Positions 8,345-18,331 are shown, numbered from the stretch's first letter. The stretch: 64,000 nt of DNA from Shewanella halotolerans (GCF_019457535.1 NZ_CP080417.1:4092001-4156000); one strand, 5' to 3'. Made by a program: numbers and translations. Notes: a model not told the origin generated them from the sequence alone.

Positions 8345-9646
8345 ATGAACGTATTAGTAATAGGTAGCGGCGGACGCGAACACGCGCTGGCCTGGAAGGC
8401 CGCCAAGTCACCGCTGGTCGAGAAAGTCTTCGTGGCACCGGGCAATGCCGGCACGGCGCTGGAGCCTAAGCTTGAGAACGTTTCGATTGCCGTCGAAGCC
8501 ATCTCTGAGCTGGTAAGCTTCGCCAAGGAGCAGGCGATCGAACTAACTATCGTCGGCCCGGAAGTGCCGCTGTCATTGGGCGTGGTCGATGCCTTCAACG
8601 AAGCTAAGCTACCTATCTTCGGTCCAACCCAAGGTGCGGCGCAGCTAGAGTCTTCTAAGGCGTTCACCAAGGACTTCCTGGCCCGTCACAACATTCCGAC
8701 GGCAGCCTACTCGAACTTCACCGAGATCGAGCCTGCCAAGGCCTACGTCACAGAAGTCACCGCCAACACAGGCTTCCCTATCGTCATCAAGGCCGACGGC
8801 CTGGCGGCGGGTAAAGGGGTGATCATAGCTCAGGATCAGGCCGAAGCCGATGCGGCTATCGAAGATATGCTGGCCGGTAACAAGTTTGGCGAGGCCGGTT
8901 CTCGCGTGGTGATCGAGGAGTTCCTCAAGGGCGAAGAAGCCAGCTTCATCGTCATGGTCGATGGCAAGAATATTCTGGCCATGGCCAGCAGCCAGGACCA
9001 TAAGGCCAGAGACAATGGCGACAACGGCCCAAACACGGGCGGCATGGGCGCCTACTCTCCGGCGCCAGTGGTCACTCAGGCGGTTCACGACTGGACTGTT
9101 GAAAACGTCATTCGTCCAACCGTAGATGGCATGGCTGCTGAAGGTAATGTCTATACAGGTTTCCTCTACGCCGGTCTGATGATTGCGCCAGATGGCAGCG
9201 CCAAGGTACTGGAATACAACTGCCGCTTCGGCGACCCAGAGACCCAGCCTATCATGATGCGTCTTCAGTCAGATCTGGTCGAGCTCTGCCTGGCCGCCAC
9301 CCGTGGCGAGCTGGACAAGGTGACCGCAGAGTTCGACAGCCGCGCCGCCGTAGGCGTGGTGATGGCTGCCGGTGGTTACCCAGATGCCTATCGCAAACAC
9401 GATGTGATCGAGGGACTCAGCCTGGGCAGCGATGATGCCAAGGTGTTCCACGCGGGCACCAGCATGAAGGATGGCCATGTGGTCACCAACGGCGGCCGCG
9501 TCTTGTGTGCCACCGCCCTGGGCCAAGATGTGACTCAGGCGCAGCAGCGTGCCTATCAACTGGTCAATGAGATCCACTGGGATGACGTCTATTTCCGTAC
9601 CGATATCGCCTATCGCGCCATCGCCCGGGAAAACGAGCAGGCCTAA
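8345..9646 (+). CDS. purD: Phosphoribosylamine-glycine ligase
   Basis: The 433-residue enzyme joins phosphoribosylamine and glycine with ATP in purine synthesis. The N-terminus MNVLVIGSGGREHALAWK, the PTQGAAQLESSKAFTKDFL segment, the ATP-grasp region (FPIVIKADGLAAGKGV near residue 141) and EYNCRFGDPETQP near 288 are all present. Length is normal for the family. AAGGA lies at good spacing before the ATG. It is the second gene of the purHD pair. Confidence 0.98.
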   Translation: MNVLVIGSGGREHALAWKAAKSPLVEKVFVAPGNAGTALEPKLENVSIAVEAISELVSFAKEQAIELTIVGPEVPLSLGVVDAFNEAKLPIFGPTQGAAQLESSKAFTKDFLARHNIPTAAYSNFTEIEPAKAYVTEVTANTGFPIVIKADGLAAGKGVIIAQDQAEADAAIEDMLAGNKFGEAGSRVVIEEFLKGEEASFIVMVDGKNILAMASSQDHKARDNGDNGPNTGGMGAYSPAPVVTQAVHDWTVENVIRPTVDGMAAEGNVYTGFLYAGLMIAPDGSAKVLEYNCRFGDPETQPIMMRLQSDLVELCLAATRGELDKVTAEFDSRAAVGVVMAAGGYPDAYRKHDVIEGLSLGSDDAKVFHAGTSMKDGHVVTNGGRVLCATALGQDVTQAQQRAYQLVNEIHWDDVYFRTDIAYRAIARENEQA

Positions 9647-9717
9647 TACCCATAAAGGGATATTCATAGAAAATTGAGATCTAAGTCACGCTCAGTTTTC
9701 ATGCAATAAAATCGCAT

Positions 9718-9757
9718 AAAAGCACCTATACTCCATAAGGGTATTAGGTGCTTTTTT
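9718..9757 (+). terminator. Terminator after purD
   Basis: AGCACCTA (9721-9728) pairs with TAGGTGCT (9745-9752), flanked by AAA and a T run. Part of the right arm can instead pair with bases at the purD stop codon: CCTAATACCC at 9642-9651 complements GGGTATTAGG at 9739-9748. Confidence 0.82.
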
Positions 9758-9934
9758 ATACGACTCAATAAGTTAACTGCGAATTCCGAATCATGTATTA
9801 AAAATAGCCTGAATACATTATTTCTATACAATAAAAACCACAATATTAGCATAATTCAATATTTTACCCTCATATTGCAGCAGAATATTCACATCTGTAT
9901 ACTCGCCGCCTCTGTTTTTTAAGCTGGAGGCTTA

Positions 9935-12900
9935 ATGAGATACTTCATCCTGTTGTTCACCCTTTTACTTACCGCTTGTGGCGGAGGCGACTCGGACAGT
10001 CCTGCACCGCAAGCCGAAAAACTAGCGCACCCTGGCATTCAAATTCAGGAACTGGTGCAAACCTATGCGCCAGATCAGCGCCTCACCCCGGCCATCACGG
10101 GCAAGTTAGGCAGCATCAGCTATCAATTGGTTAACGGCGCTCCTACCGATGTGGTCAAGATCTCTGCCGACAAGCAGTATCTCACTATCCTCAATGCCGG
10201 CAGCACAGAACTGATCGCCACAGATAGTGGCAACAGCCAAACCAAGCCGGTCAGCCAACGTTTTAGCATCAGCATCAATAAGGCACCTCGCACGCCGCTA
10301 CTGACTAACGATATCAGCCAGGGCTATGTCGCCGGCGCCCAGCTCTCTCCTAGCATCAGCGGTGTCAAAGGCAGCCTCAGCCTGATGCTGGCCGAGGGTC
10401 AGCCCGCAAATGTAGTGACAGTCGACGCCCAGGGTAAGATCACTGTGCTAGGCACTGGCAGCGTCAAACTGCTGGCCAAAGATGATGGCGGTCGTAACTT
10501 CCAGGCCGACTCGCGCGAATTTCAGGTCAACATCTCGCCTGCCGAGACCGCCTACGCCACTTATCAGAATATCGCAGGTAAGCCACTGATCTTTGGCGGT
10601 AAGCTACTGCCCGTCTACAGCGGCACGCCCACCACAGAGGCTCACTACCAGCTGGTTGCTGGCGCCAATACTCAGGTGGTTCAGGTGCATCCCACCACGG
10701 GGGCGATGAACATACTTGGCGCCGGTGAGACCCAGGTTGAGGTGCAGCAAGTCGCGCCGGCCAACCATACTCAGGTGCCAGTTCAACGCTTTAGCGTTCA
10801 GGTCGACAAGGCGCAGAACCTGGCCTTCAAGGCAAGCGATGTCACCACACGTTTCGACGCCGATAAGACGGCGAGCTTCGATGTCACCGGCGTCCAGGGC
10901 AAGCTACGTTACGCCATCAAGGCGGGTGCGGCCGAGGATGTCATCAGCATCACTGATGCCGAGCTGGGTGAGTTTAGCTTCCAGGGCGTCGGCGAAACTG
11001 AGGTCGAGGTAACCGACACCGGTAACCACAACTATCTGAGTACCAGTCGCACCATTAAGGTCAAGGTCGAGGCCATGATCGCCAGCTCTCTACAGGCTAT
11101 CGATATCAACACCCAATATCAGACCAATCAAACCCTGACGCCGCAAGTTGTCGGTGCCAAGGGCAGCCTTAGCTACAACCTGACCGCCAGCAGTGCCACA
11201 GATGTAGTCACACTGGATACCAAAACCGGCCAGATGCAGGTGTTGAAGCCAGGCACGGTAGCGGTGATCGTTAAAGATGATGGCGGCGAGCTGTGGACGG
11301 CGCAAGAGAAACAGTTTAGCGTCACCATAGACAAGCAGGATAACAGCCTGTTTGTGGTGGAAAATAGCCGTGTGGACTTTGCCGCTAACGCGCCCTTCGT
11401 CCCTCAACCTAGCCATAATCAGGGCCAGGTCAGCTACCAGGTAGACAATGGCGGCGACGGCGTCTTAAGCCAGGATGCCGGTACCAAGGCAATCACTATC
11501 GTCGGCGCAGGCCGAGGCTGGATCACCGCAACCGATGCGGGCAATGACTTCTATCATCCCGCCAGCAGCCGTTTCTTCGTCGATGTGGCACCGCTAAACG
11601 GTAGCCTGCAGATATCGTCCGTGCGCAGCCAATACGCGCCGGGCAAGACACTCACTATTCCCATGTCGGGCGCCATCGGCAGCCTGAGCCTGGCGTTAAA
11701 AAGCGGTCAGGACGATGTGGTCGGTGTCGACCTAGCCAACAAGACCCTGACGGTTAAGAACGCCGGCAGCGTCACCTACATAGTGACAGACAGCGGCGAT
11801 GCCGGTCACCTGTCACAGAAGGCCGAGCTAAATGTGGTGATAGACAAGGGAGCCGAAAACCCTGAACTGGCACTCTCAAGCACCTTGGTCAGCAGTGCCT
11901 ATAGCCCAGATGCCAGCCTCAAGGCACCTGGCGTCAGCGGTCGCGGCATCGACAGCGAGATCAGCTACTATACGGATACGGCATCCAGTAAGGTGGTAAG
12001 CCTGAACGATACGACAGGTGAGATGACGGTGCTAGCGGCCGGCATGGCCAAGGTGACTGTGATCGAGCAGAGCCGCAACTACGAGCGCACCCTGCGCGAC
12101 TTCAACGTCAGCGTCGCCAAGGCGGTTCACCCTGGCCTAAGCCTGGATGAGATCAGCCAGTCCGTGGTTTACTATCCGGATCGCAAGGTGCTACCGCCAG
12201 AATTTACCAACGCCTTTGGTAAACTCACCTATGCCTTCGGCCTACAGGTATCACCCGAATATGCCGAGCTCACCTCGACGGGCGAGCTCACCCTGCATGC
12301 CTATCCACGTTCTGGCGATAACGACTACTTCGACATCATAGTCACCGACGATGGGGGCAACAACTATCAGAGCACCAGCCTGAACTACAAGGTATTCCTT
12401 AAAGATATCGAGCCAGGCCTTGGCGAAGAGGCCAGCCTGACCTTCGATGGCAGCGAGCTGCAGCTAGTCTCTCCCGCTGACGTTGCCTCAGGTGATGTCT
12501 CCTACTTCACCGCCATAGGTGGACGAGGCGATGCCCTCAGCAAGGATGGCGACGATGAACTAGACGGTGGCTACACCAATATGGTGACTCAGGTGTGTAC
12601 CGATCCGGACAATTATAAGGGCTGCACGCTGATCACCCTCAGGCTGCAAAATACCAGCCTGTGCAGTGATGGCAGTAGAGTCGCCTATCCGATCGCCTCT
12701 GACAGCCGTTACACCTGCCCGGGCATGAGCCAGCCAGTCAGCTCCGAGGTTAGCGTCAGCATGCATAGCGACGATCCTTACAACGCCTGGTTCGTCAACC
12801 CGGGACGTTTTAAGACCCTCAAGCCTATCGTGGTGACACATTTTGCCAAGCCATATCGCAGCGGCGACGTGGTCGAGGCGGGTGACATTCAGGCCAGAGC

Positions 12901-12937
12901 CTGGTGGCTGATTAACTTGGATATCACCAAGAAGTAA
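9935..12937 (+). CDS. Large lipoprotein with about nine tandem beta-rich repeats
   Basis: The 1000-residue protein has a lipobox at LLTAC (Cys15) and a GGGDSDSPAP linker. From about residue 33 to 835 there are nine diverged repeats of roughly 85-95 residues. Each carries a pattern like L.P.I.G..GSLSY.L...DVV, then G.I.VL..G...V.A.D.G, then a closing strand such as F.V.I.KA. This resembles bacterial Ig-like or cadherin-like domains. The last 160 residues differ: they hold four Cys (VCTD, GCTL, SLCSDG, YTCPG), possibly two disulfides, and no repeat. It is probably an outer-membrane-anchored surface protein. GGAGG precedes the ATG. No catalytic motif is visible, and ligand or adhesin function is not established. 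Confidence 0.82.
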   Translation: MRYFILLFTLLLTACGGGDSDSPAPQAEKLAHPGIQIQELVQTYAPDQRLTPAITGKLGSISYQLVNGAPTDVVKISADKQYLTILNAGSTELIATDSGNSQTKPVSQRFSISINKAPRTPLLTNDISQGYVAGAQLSPSISGVKGSLSLMLAEGQPANVVTVDAQGKITVLGTGSVKLLAKDDGGRNFQADSREFQVNISPAETAYATYQNIAGKPLIFGGKLLPVYSGTPTTEAHYQLVAGANTQVVQVHPTTGAMNILGAGETQVEVQQVAPANHTQVPVQRFSVQVDKAQNLAFKASDVTTRFDADKTASFDVTGVQGKLRYAIKAGAAEDVISITDAELGEFSFQGVGETEVEVTDTGNHNYLSTSRTIKVKVEAMIASSLQAIDINTQYQTNQTLTPQVVGAKGSLSYNLTASSATDVVTLDTKTGQMQVLKPGTVAVIVKDDGGELWTAQEKQFSVTIDKQDNSLFVVENSRVDFAANAPFVPQPSHNQGQVSYQVDNGGDGVLSQDAGTKAITIVGAGRGWITATDAGNDFYHPASSRFFVDVAPLNGSLQISSVRSQYAPGKTLTIPMSGAIGSLSLALKSGQDDVVGVDLANKTLTVKNAGSVTYIVTDSGDAGHLSQKAELNVVIDKGAENPELALSSTLVSSAYSPDASLKAPGVSGRGIDSEISYYTDTASSKVVSLNDTTGEMTVLAAGMAKVTVIEQSRNYERTLRDFNVSVAKAVHPGLSLDEISQSVVYYPDRKVLPPEFTNAFGKLTYAFGLQVSPEYAELTSTGELTLHAYPRSGDNDYFDIIVTDDGGNNYQSTSLNYKVFLKDIEPGLGEEASLTFDGSELQLVSPADVASGDVSYFTAIGGRGDALSKDGDDELDGGYTNMVTQVCTDPDNYKGCTLITLRLQNTSLCSDGSRVAYPIASDSRYTCPGMSQPVSSEVSVSMHSDDPYNAWFVNPGRFKTLKPIVVTHFAKPYRSGDVVEAGDIQARAWWLINLDITKK

Positions 12938-12956
12938 GCTCGTCTTTACTCCTTAC

Positions 12957-12989
12957 AAAAAAAGCCCAGTTTAAACTGGGCTTTTTTTA
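12957..12989. terminator. Bidirectional terminator between repeat lipoprotein and SDR gene
   Basis: AAAGCCCAGTTT and AAACTGGGCTTT (12961-12984) form a perfect palindrome. A-runs on the left and T-runs on the right serve both converging genes. Confidence 0.92.
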
Positions 12990-13054
12990 TTGCTCTACCG
13001 CTTCTGCTTTACCAGAAATTTTAAGCCTGCCAGCTAGGACCTTAGCGAATCTAA

Positions 13055-13861
13055 TCAATGTCCTGAGGCGATCGCCTTGCGGGCGATCTTGTCGATAAGG
13101 CCTGGGGCGATGATCTTAAACCAGCGGCCCAAGCGCCCCCGCGTCGAGGTGATAAGCAGCCGCTTACGCCCGGCGATGGCCGGCAGCATCATCTGGGCGC
13201 ACTGCTCGGCGGTGATGATCTTAGCCTCCTGCATCGGGCTCTTACCGAGAGGCTTACCCTGACCATCCAGGGCGCGCTTATGGATCTCAGACACCACGAA
13301 ATCGGGACAGATATGGGTGACGGCCACATCATGTTCCACCAGCTCGATGCGCAGTGAGTCAAAGAACCCCATCACCGCATGCTTAGAAGCGCTGTAACCG
13401 CTGCGGGTAGGCACACCGGTTAGGCCTGCCACCGAGGCCACCACCACAATCTGACCACGACTGGCCTTGAGGTGCGGCAGGGCAAAATGGGTCAGCATGG
13501 CCGGGGCCAGGTAGTTAACCTGCATCACACGTTCGAGAATGGAGAGATCTTCGAGCTCATCGAAGCGCGACCACATGGTCATGCCGGCATTGTTGACCAG
13601 AATATCCAGGCGGCCGAAATGGGCCACACAGGCATCGATGAGGCCTTGGCAGGCAGCGGCGTCGGTGACATCGGCAGGGATCACTAAGGGCGGTACACTG
13701 GCGATGGACGAGAGCTCCTGCTGCAGGGAGTGCAGTCGCCCCTGACTGCGGGCGGTGAGCACCAGGCGACATCCCAAGGGCGCCATCGCCTTGGCCAGGG
13801 CGCGGCCAATTCCCTCTGAGGCACCCGTGATGATAACGACCTTATCGGCTAAAGTTTGCAT
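13055..13861 (-). CDS. Short-chain dehydrogenase/reductase
   Basis: The 268-residue protein shows all classical SDR marks. The cofactor motif is TGASEGIG near residues 13-20, NNAG lies near 90, and Ser is followed by YSASK (catalytic Tyr and Lys near 157-161). It is therefore probably active, using NAD(P)H. The substrate is unknown. The C-terminal stretch (RKRLLITSTRGRLGRWFKIIAPGLIDKIARK) is basic and amphipathic, as seen in membrane-associated SDRs related to dehydrosphinganine reductases. That resemblance is a suggestion only. It lies downstream of the c-di-GMP enzyme gene on the same strand with an 89-base gap. Confidence 0.9.
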   Translation of the reverse strand: MQTLADKVVIITGASEGIGRALAKAMAPLGCRLVLTARSQGRLHSLQQELSSIASVPPLVIPADVTDAAACQGLIDACVAHFGRLDILVNNAGMTMWSRFDELEDLSILERVMQVNYLAPAMLTHFALPHLKASRGQIVVVASVAGLTGVPTRSGYSASKHAVMGFFDSLRIELVEHDVAVTHICPDFVVSEIHKRALDGQGKPLGKSPMQEAKIITAEQCAQMMLPAIAGRKRLLITSTRGRLGRWFKIIAPGLIDKIARKAIASGH

Positions 13862-13950
13862 CGAAAACCTAAGGTGTGAATGGATGGATAAGCCACAAAT
13901 TCACACACTTAAGCCCAAAGTACAAGCCTTAAAACGGGTCGACCATGCAG

Positions 13951-16524
13951 TTAGGCCATCAGCCGATGCACATTGTCGGTCGGCGCAGTGAGGTATTGAT
14001 CCAGGCTCTTGGGACGACCGATGGCATAGCCCTGGGCATAGTTGATACCGATCGACTTGAGGCGCTCGATGATCTCCTGGTTCTCCACGAACTCGGCCAC
14101 CGTCTCTATGCCCATCACGCGGCAGACGTCGTGTATCGATTTAACGATGGCATAGTCCTTGGCGTTGCTGGCCAGGGACTTGATGAAGCAGCCATCGATC
14201 TTCACATAGTTCACCGGCAGCTCCCGCAGGTAACCATAAGAAGCAAACCCGGTGCCGAAGTCGTCCAGGGCGAAGGAGAAGCCCTGCTTCTTCAGCTGAT
14301 TGAGCATCTCCATCGCCCGGTTACGATTCTGAATCGCACTGGTCTCGGTGATCTCGAAACAGATGCACTGACTGGGGATGGCGAAACGCTCCAACTGGGC
14401 GATGATATAGTCCACCATGCCCTCGGCCCCTAAGCTATTGGCCGAGAGGTTGATCGACAGGCAGTGATCTGCCCACAACTCCTCATGCAGAGAGAGCCAG
14501 AGGAAGGTCTTACGTATTACCTCCTTATCCACATCTGTCATCAGCTTGAAGCGTTCGGCAGCGGCTATAAACTGCGCCGGCGCCAGGATGCGCCCACAGG
14601 GTTCCTGGATCCTCAGCAGAACCTCCATGCGCTGCTTGCCCTGAGGCCCCAACGCCTTGATGGGCTGATAGTAGAGCAGTAGCTCGTTGTGTTCGATCGC
14701 CTGGGCGATACGCACTGCCCATTTGGGGGCGTTGCGCTGATAGGTGAGCTCCTTGTCCTTATCATCATAGAAATGCACCTGGTTGCTGCCCTTGCGCTTG
14801 GCGGCGATACAGGCAATATCGGCATCTTTGAGTAGCTCCAGCGCATTGATATAGGGTGCCCTGGCCAATGCCACCCCGGCGCTGATCCCCACATGATAAT
14901 GGCAGCCGTGATGCTCCATCACCTGTTTGCCGACGGCATTGATGATCTGTTTCACCTGCTGAGCCAGTGCCACCACGCCTAAGTCTTTCAGCGCCAGGCC
15001 AAACTCGTCGCCGCCCAGGCGGGCCAACAAGCCCTGCCCCTCCAGGCTGGCCTGAATCGCCTTGGCCACCATCTTTAACATGGCATCGCCGGCGTTGTGA
15101 CCGCAGGAGTCGTTGATAAGCTTAAACTGCTCCAGGTCGAAATAGCAGATCGCCAAGGTCTGGGCGTCCTCGGCAAAGGCTTGTAGCCGCTCCTCGAAGG
15201 CGCAGCGATTGAGCAAGCCGGTGACATTATCGAAGTTTGCCCTGCGTCTGAGCTGATGCTTGAGCAGCTCCTCCTGGGTGATATCCCTCAGCACGATCAC
15301 GGTGCCGATGATCTTGTTGTTCGGCCCCTTGAGGTTACTGATGCTGCGCTCCATCAGCCTGGGGGTATGACTGGTAAACTTGACCTTGCTCAGCATGGGC
15401 GTCGGCGTGCCACTCGCCATGAAGGCAAACAGCGACTGATTCAGCTCGGGTTCGCTGCGAAACACCTTATCCAGATTCATCCCCACCGCAGATTCGGCCT
15501 TCACCTTGAGCAGCCGCTCGGCCTGGGGATTGAGGTAGATCACCTTGGCCCAGCTATCGGTGAGGATCACCGCCTCGGCAATCGCCTCCAGGGTGATCTT
15601 GGAGCGCTCCTTCTGCTGAAAGATACGCGCCAGCAGGCTGTTGACCTGCTCGGAGATCACCATAAATTCTGAGGTGCCCTTGGCCCGGATGGGTTGATAG
15701 GTCTTCGCCGTCGGATCCACCCGCGAGAGCTGACGCAATAACTGCTTGAGGGGATTGACCACCCCATGACGCAGCCAGAGGTAGCCCAGCAACAGCAGCA
15801 ACAGGCTAATGCCACCGATGAGATAGACCAGGGTCGCCGGACCGCTCTGCACCAGGCTGTCTCTCTGTGTCAGCTCGATATCTAATAGCAGCGAATGGTC
15901 ACCGAGCAGGCTGGGCACCTCCAGAGTCACCCGCTGTGGCGAAGTCTGCGCCAGCAGGCTCGGCGTGGTGGTCGCCAGCCTCAGTCCCGCCAGCGACGAA
16001 TAAGCCTGATAGTGTTCGAATAATTGATTGTCGACCCGGCGCACCATCAGCAGGCGCCTGTTGTCAGACAGAGGGATCACGCAGGCCAGAAAACCTTGCT
16101 TGCCCTGGAGCAGAAAACCGGTGCGAACGCCATCCAGAGTCAGGAGATCGGGCCAGAGCGCATCGAGATCCAATACCTGGGTTTCCGGGCTGGGCTCTGC
16201 AAAAGCGCGAATGCCATCGTCCTCTACGCCATAGAGGCTGACATGGGCAGACAGGGCCATGGCATGCCAGGTCGCCGACAGGGTCTGACGCTGGTCGGCA
16301 GGCAAGAGCGCCATGGGCACGCCGTAGAGCTGGGCCAACATCTCAAACTGCCCCAGATCTTCCTCGAGATGGTGGGCGATATTCTGCTGCGCCCGCTGAC
16401 TCATCTCCTGGCGAAGATCGCTCAGGCGCAGTTCGTACCAGGCGTTTAACCCATAGGAGATGGCCATGATGGCGGGCAGGCAGAAGCCGGCCACAAAAAC
16501 CACAATTTTCTTGCTAATGCGCAT
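13951..16524 (-). CDS. Membrane PAS-GGDEF-EAL c-di-GMP signalling protein
   Basis: The 857-residue protein has two membrane helices (about 6-28 and 236-256) enclosing a periplasmic sensor of about 205 residues. A HAMP-like region and a PAS domain (about 310-425) lead to GGDEF (about 430-595) and EAL (about 610-850). The diguanylate cyclase motif GGDEF is intact (RLGGDEFGLAL). The EAL motif is EVL (MEVLLRIQE), but NLSANS, FEITETSA, ALDDFGTG, YVKIDG and AEFVE keep the acidic and Lys residues expected for phosphodiesterase activity. It may therefore make or degrade c-di-GMP according to a periplasmic signal. The signal is unknown. Confidence 0.93.
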   Translation of the reverse strand: MRISKKIVVFVAGFCLPAIMAISYGLNAWYELRLSDLRQEMSQRAQQNIAHHLEEDLGQFEMLAQLYGVPMALLPADQRQTLSATWHAMALSAHVSLYGVEDDGIRAFAEPSPETQVLDLDALWPDLLTLDGVRTGFLLQGKQGFLACVIPLSDNRRLLMVRRVDNQLFEHYQAYSSLAGLRLATTTPSLLAQTSPQRVTLEVPSLLGDHSLLLDIELTQRDSLVQSGPATLVYLIGGISLLLLLLGYLWLRHGVVNPLKQLLRQLSRVDPTAKTYQPIRAKGTSEFMVISEQVNSLLARIFQQKERSKITLEAIAEAVILTDSWAKVIYLNPQAERLLKVKAESAVGMNLDKVFRSEPELNQSLFAFMASGTPTPMLSKVKFTSHTPRLMERSISNLKGPNNKIIGTVIVLRDITQEELLKHQLRRRANFDNVTGLLNRCAFEERLQAFAEDAQTLAICYFDLEQFKLINDSCGHNAGDAMLKMVAKAIQASLEGQGLLARLGGDEFGLALKDLGVVALAQQVKQIINAVGKQVMEHHGCHYHVGISAGVALARAPYINALELLKDADIACIAAKRKGSNQVHFYDDKDKELTYQRNAPKWAVRIAQAIEHNELLLYYQPIKALGPQGKQRMEVLLRIQEPCGRILAPAQFIAAAERFKLMTDVDKEVIRKTFLWLSLHEELWADHCLSINLSANSLGAEGMVDYIIAQLERFAIPSQCICFEITETSAIQNRNRAMEMLNQLKKQGFSFALDDFGTGFASYGYLRELPVNYVKIDGCFIKSLASNAKDYAIVKSIHDVCRVMGIETVAEFVENQEIIERLKSIGINYAQGYAIGRPKSLDQYLTAPTDNVHRLMA

Positions 16525-16847
16525 CTTGTCTCTGAGCCATCCTATCGGTATCGCTTTTTGGGGCTAGGTTTGAATCGGCGAGGAAAATACCCTATTTGCC
16601 CTAGGGTTTAAACCGCCGGGCGACTGCCCGTTGCAAAACTAGCCAATAGCCTGCCTGCGGCGAACGGCCGCTGCATTGACTTAGCGCAGGAATTGACGAT
16701 TGAGGGGCAATTCTAAGGACAAATTGAGAGCCAGTTCACCGCCAAGGGGCAGTTGTGAAACTTTTGTGATAATTTGGCGATACTTAAGTGAACTCCAAAC
16801 GCCATGCTTGAAGCTAGGATTCGATCATGTCAATCAGGAGAACACCC
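16525..16847. other. Divergent intergenic region, c-di-GMP gene / spondin operon
   Basis: This stretch of 323 bases should hold promoters for both directions. I see no convincing hexamer pair or operator. The only clear element is the AGGAG ribosome site for the plus-strand gene. Confidence 0.5.
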
Positions 16848-17549
16848 ATGACCCTACGCAAAATCAGCGCCGGCCTAATTCTAGCCGGTTTAGTCGCCAC
16901 CCCAATCAGCGCAGCCGAACTCACCATCAGCATCAGCAACCTCACCCATGGCAACCACTTCACCCCAGTCCTCATCGCCGCCCATGATGCACAGATGCAT
17001 CTGTTCCAGGCGGGCGAACCTGCCACCAGCGCACTGCAGAAGATGGCGGAAGGGGGGGATATCGCCGATCTCGCCGCCATGGTTGACGGCGCCAGTGGCG
17101 TCACCCTGTCTAACCCGGCCGGCGGCCTGATGGCACCGGGACAGAATGTCGCCAGCATCAGCTTTGACTCCCAGGCGATGACTCATCTGTCCCTGGTCGC
17201 CATGATACTGCCTACCAACGACGCCTTCGTCGGCCTGGACAGCTGGGAGATCCCAACCACGCCCGGCACCTATACCCTGAACCTCAACGCCTACGACGCA
17301 GGTACCGAGGCCAACGATGAGGTGATCAATGGCGGCGGCATGCCAGGCGTGCCGGGGATCCCTGCGGCGCCGGGCGGCGATGGCGGCAGCAATGCTAGCG
17401 GCGTGGCCGACACCAGTCCCAACGACAAGGTGCATATCCACCCCGGCATTCTGGGTGACACAGACCCTGCGGGCGGCATGAGCGATCTCGACAGCCGGGT
17501 ACACCGCTGGCTCAACCCGGTCGCCCGCGTCACCATCACAGTTAAGTAG
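16848..17549 (+). CDS. Secreted spondin-domain protein
   Basis: The 233-residue protein has a Sec signal peptide (MTLRKISAGLILAGLVATPI, cleavage likely after SAA) and a single spondin_N-like domain. Recognisable parts are LTISISNLTHGNHFTPVLIAAHD, PTNDAFVGLDSWEIP, AYDAGTEANDEV and KVHIHPGIL. A Gly/Pro-rich loop sits near residues 163-185. In bacteria this domain is found in exported proteins of unclear role. I chose the ATG at 16848 because AGGAG lies seven bases upstream; a longer in-frame ATG at 16827 lacks this. A lipoprotein paralogue starts six bases downstream, so the two are surely co-transcribed. Confidence 0.87.
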   Translation: MTLRKISAGLILAGLVATPISAAELTISISNLTHGNHFTPVLIAAHDAQMHLFQAGEPATSALQKMAEGGDIADLAAMVDGASGVTLSNPAGGLMAPGQNVASISFDSQAMTHLSLVAMILPTNDAFVGLDSWEIPTTPGTYTLNLNAYDAGTEANDEVINGGGMPGVPGIPAAPGGDGGSNASGVADTSPNDKVHIHPGILGDTDPAGGMSDLDSRVHRWLNPVARVTITVK

Positions 17550-17555
17550 GAGGCC

Positions 17556-18287
17556 ATGATGAAACTGCAACAGCTTAAGAGTGGCCTCCCCTTGACGGCG
17601 GTGGCACTGAGCGTGGGGCTGCTGCTCAGCGCCTGCTCAGACAACGACCATGACACTAATATGCCAGAGCCGCCAACAGCGCCTGTGGAGCGCAGCTTTA
17701 CCCTGACGGTGACCAACCTGACGGCGAATCAACCTATGTCTCCCCTGGCGCTGCTGGCAACCTCCAACGGCTATCATGCCTGGCAAAACGGCGAGCCTGC
17801 CAGCCTGGCGCTGGAGCAACTGGCCGAGGGCGGCGATCAGTCGGGCTATAGCGCCGAGATGGACGGCATAGATATGGTCGTAAGCGGCGCCGGCATACTC
17901 CCTCCCGGGGCGAGTGAAAGCCTGACCCTGACCCAAACCGAGGCGGCAACTGCCTCCCTGTCACTGCTGACCATGCTGGTCAACACCAACGACGCCTTTA
18001 GCGGCCTTGACGCTATTGATATCAGTCTGATGGCTGTGGATCAGAGCCAGAGCTTCTACACGCCCGCCTATGACGCCGGCACAGAGGCCAACAGCGAAAT
18101 CAAGGGAAGCATCCCTGGGCCGGCGGATGGCGGTGAAGGCTTTAATGCCGGCCGTGACGATGTAAATCGTGTGCACCTGCACCCAGGGGTGATCAGCCAG
18201 GACGATGGCCTAAGCGACTCTGTGCTCAAGGCCAGTCACAGGTTTGACAACCCTGTACTTAAGGTGACCATTCAGCGCACCCGCTAG
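17556..18287 (+). CDS. Spondin-domain lipoprotein
   Basis: The 243-residue paralogue of the preceding gene carries a lipobox (LLLSAC, Cys near 27) followed by an acidic linker SDNDHDTNMPEPP. It shares TLTVTNLTANQPMSPLALLA, NTNDAFSGLDAIDI, PAYDAGTEANSEI and RVHLHPGVI with its neighbour, so both derive from one duplication. The first is soluble and this one membrane-anchored. AGGAGG ends two bases before the first ATG, so the second ATG at 17559 may be the true start. A two-component system follows about 110 bases downstream on the same strand. Confidence 0.86.
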   Translation: MMKLQQLKSGLPLTAVALSVGLLLSACSDNDHDTNMPEPPTAPVERSFTLTVTNLTANQPMSPLALLATSNGYHAWQNGEPASLALEQLAEGGDQSGYSAEMDGIDMVVSGAGILPPGASESLTLTQTEAATASLSLLTMLVNTNDAFSGLDAIDISLMAVDQSQSFYTPAYDAGTEANSEIKGSIPGPADGGEGFNAGRDDVNRVHLHPGVISQDDGLSDSVLKASHRFDNPVLKVTIQRTR

Positions 18288-18289
18288 CA

Positions 18290-18331
18290 CACCAAGCTAA
18301 CCGACAAGCTAACCGACAAGCTATATTTAGC
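18290..18331 (+). repeat. Short tandem repeat after the spondin genes
   Basis: A 12-base unit AAGCTAACCGAC is repeated twice, with a third partial AAGCTA, between the spondin lipoprotein and the response regulator gene. It looks like simple slippage and its role is unknown. Confidence 0.75.
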
